From Ectopseudomonas guguanensis (GTDB taxonomy: Bacteria; Pseudomonadota; Gammaproteobacteria; Pseudomonadales; Pseudomonadaceae): 64,000 nucleotides of DNA. The position numbers were made by a program, and so were the translations under genes. Positions 61,596 to 64,000 of the stretch are shown here, piece after piece; the first letter of the stretch is position 1; each line of letters begins with the position of its first letter. Location of the stretch: the NCBI RefSeq assembly GCF_900104265.1, contig NZ_FNJJ01000001.1, positions 260,557 to 324,556 on the forward strand, in the 5' to 3' direction. The notes under the pieces are model-generated. The model searched no databases and was not told where the DNA came from. It saw only the letters and a list, made by a program, of their open reading frames with translations.

Positions 61596-63734
61596 ATGAC
61601 ACTTGATATTCGAGGAAGTATAAAAAACACCAAACTCAGCACTAATCCGTACGTCGTATTTGAAGAACTAATCTCGAATGCAATTGACTCATACCTAATC
61701 CGAAGATCTCGTGACCCGCAAGCCCCGGACATGCAAATCGAGATAGATGTTACCTTCATCCCGGCAGGGCTTGATGAAAACCAAGAAGACATGATTATTT
61801 CCTGCCAGGATAATGGCTGCGGTTTAGGTGAAGAACAACTCAAAGCCTTTCTAACTAAAGACACATCATACAAAGACGACCTCTCAATCCCGGGAATTGG
61901 CCAATGTAAAGGTGCTGGCCGAATCCAATATTTCCACCACTTCGCAGAGCTTATTCTTGAGAGCACATATCAAGACGGCGATACATTTATCGATCGAAAG
62001 CTTCATTATCTGGAACCCCAAAAGCAAATTGAAGCTGAAAATTTCACTTCAACCCCGACAAACAAAGCAACAACAGGAACGCGAGTCACACTAAAACAAC
62101 TCAAACCATTAGTGCACACCAAAATAATGCGAAGCGAAGAACTAAGCGCCCTATTCTCCGCCTCAGATTTAAAGAAGAATGTCCTTGTAACATTCCTTCA
62201 AAGATTAATTGGACTTGATAGCCGCCTAGGTGAATTTAGCATTATTTTTAGCAGCCAACATTGGAGTAAAGAACCTCAGCATTCGTCTCTGAAGCGCAAT
62301 GACCTACCGAGTGTCACAAGCGTAAAAACAGTAACTGCCGAGGAGTACAATCCCACAACTAACGAGAGAGTAGCTGAACCTCAAGAAATAAAGATATCCC
62401 ACTACAAACTAGACACCAAACACTACGACCTCCCTAAAAACTCTATTGCATTATGCGCCAAGTCTTCCCCTGTCAAAGACATTACATCAAGATACCTGAG
62501 ATCCAAAACCGAGCAGAATAATCCAGTAGGCAACCACCATCATATAGTTCTTATCGAAAGCAGCTACCTAGATCAACGCGTTAATGAACAGCGGGATGAC
62601 TTTGATTGTATACCTGCTGAGTTCATACCAGACGACATGTTCTCGCCAGATGGTATTTCATATGCCGCCATCTACGACGCCATTGATCCTGTAATCCAAG
62701 AAATGGTCACCCCCGCAGACTGGAAAAAAGAAACAGTTCTAAGTTTAGTTTCAAATCAATTCGGCATAAGCGAAGATATGCTAAAAGACACCTCAACGCG
62801 TATTGTTTATGGCGATACGCCCCTAGCCGTTGCAGAGCGTGTCTTAAAGAAATATCAAGAGCGCGTCATTGAAGAAACTGCGGAAATCATGACCCTCAAA
62901 GACGAGATCACTAAGTCCGAACCAGACTCGGTAGACTTTAGAGAAAAGGTCAATGAGTTATCTTGGAAATACACTGCCTCGCTCAAGAATATCGACATGG
63001 CAAATTTATCTCAACTTATTGTGAGACGCGCCGCGGTCGTACAAATACTTGACTTAGCATGCAGAAAAAGGCTAGCGATACAAAAGATCAATAGCGAAGC
63101 AAAGCGCAAGGACGAAAGAATTATTCACAGCATTTTCTTTCCTATGCGAAAAGACAGTTCGGATGTTACTGATCATGACATCTGGCTTCTAAGCGAAGAG
63201 TACCACTATTATGACTATATCGCCTCTGATCTTCCGCTATCAAAACTAAAATGGGATAACGGCAACAAAATATTTTCCGAGGACATAGACCAACAACTTC
63301 AGAAAGTTCTAGACAAGCGATCTAATGAAAACAGCAGCAAACGCCCCGACATAGCCATCTTCAGTAAAGAAGGCTCAGTTATTATTGTAGAATTTAAAGC
63401 ACCCGGAGTGCAGATGGACGAGCATATAGGTGATCTGCAGGAGTACGCTTATCTGCTAAACGCCAATTCAGGCGGAAAGCTAAAAAAATTTTATGGATAC
63501 TTGATAGGCGATACAGTCAACACTCTTCGCCTAGGTGGCTGGACTAAATTTCCGACAGGCAATGGTTGGTTTCAATCGAATGCTCTGATTGACCCTGAGA
63601 ATAATACAAAGCTAGGCGAGACATACTTCGAGATACTACACTTTGAGGATGTCATTGATAGGGCAAAAAAAAGAATTGGCGTTTATCAAGACAAATTAAA
63701 CCTAAAACTAGATTTTCAAGATTCCGACTACTGA
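61596..63734 (+). CDS. GHKL ATPase - PD-(D/E)xK nuclease fusion (candidate defence effector)
   Basis: 712 residues. N-terminal HSP90/MORC-like ATPase: N-box FEELISNAIDSY (E24, N28, D31), DNGCGLG (72-78) and GIGQCKGAGR (100-109). A middle domain of about 400 residues with a coiled-coil-like part near 410-460. C-terminal nuclease: HDIWLLSEEYHYYDYIASDL, then RPDIAIFSKEGSVIIVEFKA, giving D585, E599 and K601 of the PD-(D/E)xK site. AT-rich (about 40% GC by eye) against high-GC neighbours. The fusion is like those of stand-alone bacterial immunity proteins; no partner gene is adjacent. Substrate and trigger unknown. Confidence 0.8.
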   Translation: MTLDIRGSIKNTKLSTNPYVVFEELISNAIDSYLIRRSRDPQAPDMQIEIDVTFIPAGLDENQEDMIISCQDNGCGLGEEQLKAFLTKDTSYKDDLSIPGIGQCKGAGRIQYFHHFAELILESTYQDGDTFIDRKLHYLEPQKQIEAENFTSTPTNKATTGTRVTLKQLKPLVHTKIMRSEELSALFSASDLKKNVLVTFLQRLIGLDSRLGEFSIIFSSQHWSKEPQHSSLKRNDLPSVTSVKTVTAEEYNPTTNERVAEPQEIKISHYKLDTKHYDLPKNSIALCAKSSPVKDITSRYLRSKTEQNNPVGNHHHIVLIESSYLDQRVNEQRDDFDCIPAEFIPDDMFSPDGISYAAIYDAIDPVIQEMVTPADWKKETVLSLVSNQFGISEDMLKDTSTRIVYGDTPLAVAERVLKKYQERVIEETAEIMTLKDEITKSEPDSVDFREKVNELSWKYTASLKNIDMANLSQLIVRRAAVVQILDLACRKRLAIQKINSEAKRKDERIIHSIFFPMRKDSSDVTDHDIWLLSEEYHYYDYIASDLPLSKLKWDNGNKIFSEDIDQQLQKVLDKRSNENSSKRPDIAIFSKEGSVIIVEFKAPGVQMDEHIGDLQEYAYLLNANSGGKLKKFYGYLIGDTVNTLRLGGWTKFPTGNGWFQSNALIDPENNTKLGETYFEILHFEDVIDRAKKRIGVYQDKLNLKLDFQDSDY

Positions 63735-63758
63735 TTCGCTCAACCACCCAAGGCGTAG

Positions 63759-63827
63759 GGTGGACTCAGGAGCGTCAGCGAGCAGTCCACCGGCCCAACA
63801 AAAGGCGTACTGCTCCGCAAGTACGCC
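63759..63827. repeat. Two consecutive hairpin repeats after the nuclease gene
   Basis: GGTGGACT/AGTCCACC (63759-63766, 63784-63791) and GGCGTACT/AGTACGCC (63804-63811, 63820-63827), each a perfect 8-bp inverted repeat. They resemble the GTAGGG REP family and may end transcription of the nuclease gene. Confidence 0.65.
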
Positions 63828-63901
63828 CTACAAGGCTTCTGACCGATAGCAGCCACTCCAAAACCTTGCCCTGTCCTCCACCCCGCGCTACAGTCCGCCC
63901 C

Positions 63902-63994
63902 GTCACGGTCAATCCCGTGACCGGGTGTGACAACCCGAATCGTTCGAGGCGCGGTAGCGCCATAGCCGAGAGCAGGCGCTTTTTTGTGCCTGCT
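63902..63994. ncRNA. Four adjacent perfect hairpins (structured RNA or leader candidate)
   Basis: GTCACGG/CCGTGAC (63902-63908, 63915-63921), CGGGT/ACCCG (63922-63926, 63933-63937), GGCGC/GCGCC (63948-63952, 63957-63961) and AGCAGGC/GCCTGCT (63971-63977, 63988-63994). All stems are perfect and follow one another with short linkers. No protein call is convincing on either strand. The role is not known to me, and the strand is not fixed by the sequence. Confidence 0.35.
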
Positions 63995-64000
63995 GTTTTC

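Overview
The window is high-GC Proteobacterial chromosome. Its gene content (CheV and Che cluster, BufABC/HvfABCX-type RiPP operon, FabH2-like KAS III, ArsJ operon, DUF2790, REP-like intergenic palindromes) fits a Pseudomonas, perhaps of the mendocina/oleovorans group. That placement rests on protein resemblance only. Two stretches are clearly AT-richer and look horizontally acquired: 22.9-25.6 kb and 61.4-63.7 kb.

Layout. 1-2.6 kb: the end of a soluble lytic transglycosylase, a MOSC protein and CheV. 2.8-11.0 kb: a co-oriented chemosensory cluster (membrane-anchored receptor, CheY, STAS, CheA, 4HB receptor, CheW, CheR, CheB) with no cheD or cheZ, followed by an orphan NarL-type regulator. 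Its CheA carries a tandem MshEN-like motif, and its first receptor ends in a CheZ-like DxxxQ motif. 11.8-20.1 kb: a YegS lipid kinase, a pirin, and a three-gene FGGY kinase / GlpD-like / FAD-oxidase operon divergent from an AraC regulator. The kinase-GlpD gap is packed with REP palindromes and holds a duplicated tail of the GlpD-like gene.

20.0-26.5 kb is the most interesting part. It holds a copper-type RiPP operon, hvfA (three 17-residue repeats with six EGxCG motifs), hvfB, hvfC and hvfX. About 3.1 kb upstream on the same strand lies an ECF sigma/anti-sigma pair. The gap between them is a low-GC island with an integron-like attC site and two cassette-like genes but no integrase. One of those genes is frameshifted at a T7 run.

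26.5-48.5 kb is mostly housekeeping and accessory metabolism: a FabH2-like KAS III, a secreted lipase-like hydrolase, a GltB-domain FMN protein, NadR-PnuC nicotinamide riboside salvage, small lipoproteins, HIT, GST, transporters, a Tat-like SDR with a divergent LysR gene, and a GntR-controlled amidohydrolase/permease unit with a clear palindromic operator. 48.9-52.4 kb is an arsenate operon: an ArsC-ArsR fusion, a previously easy-to-miss 56-aa ORF, GAPDH, and ArsJ. Together GAPDH and ArsJ would turn arsenate into 1-arseno-3-phosphoglycerate and export it.

52.5-64 kb: a DUF3087 protein, a third chemoreceptor, a membrane hydrolase and the HrpA helicase, then an accessory edge with a HigBA-like toxin-antitoxin pair and a stand-alone GHKL-ATPase/PD-(D/E)xK nuclease fusion that looks like an anti-phage effector. 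The window ends in four consecutive perfect hairpins.
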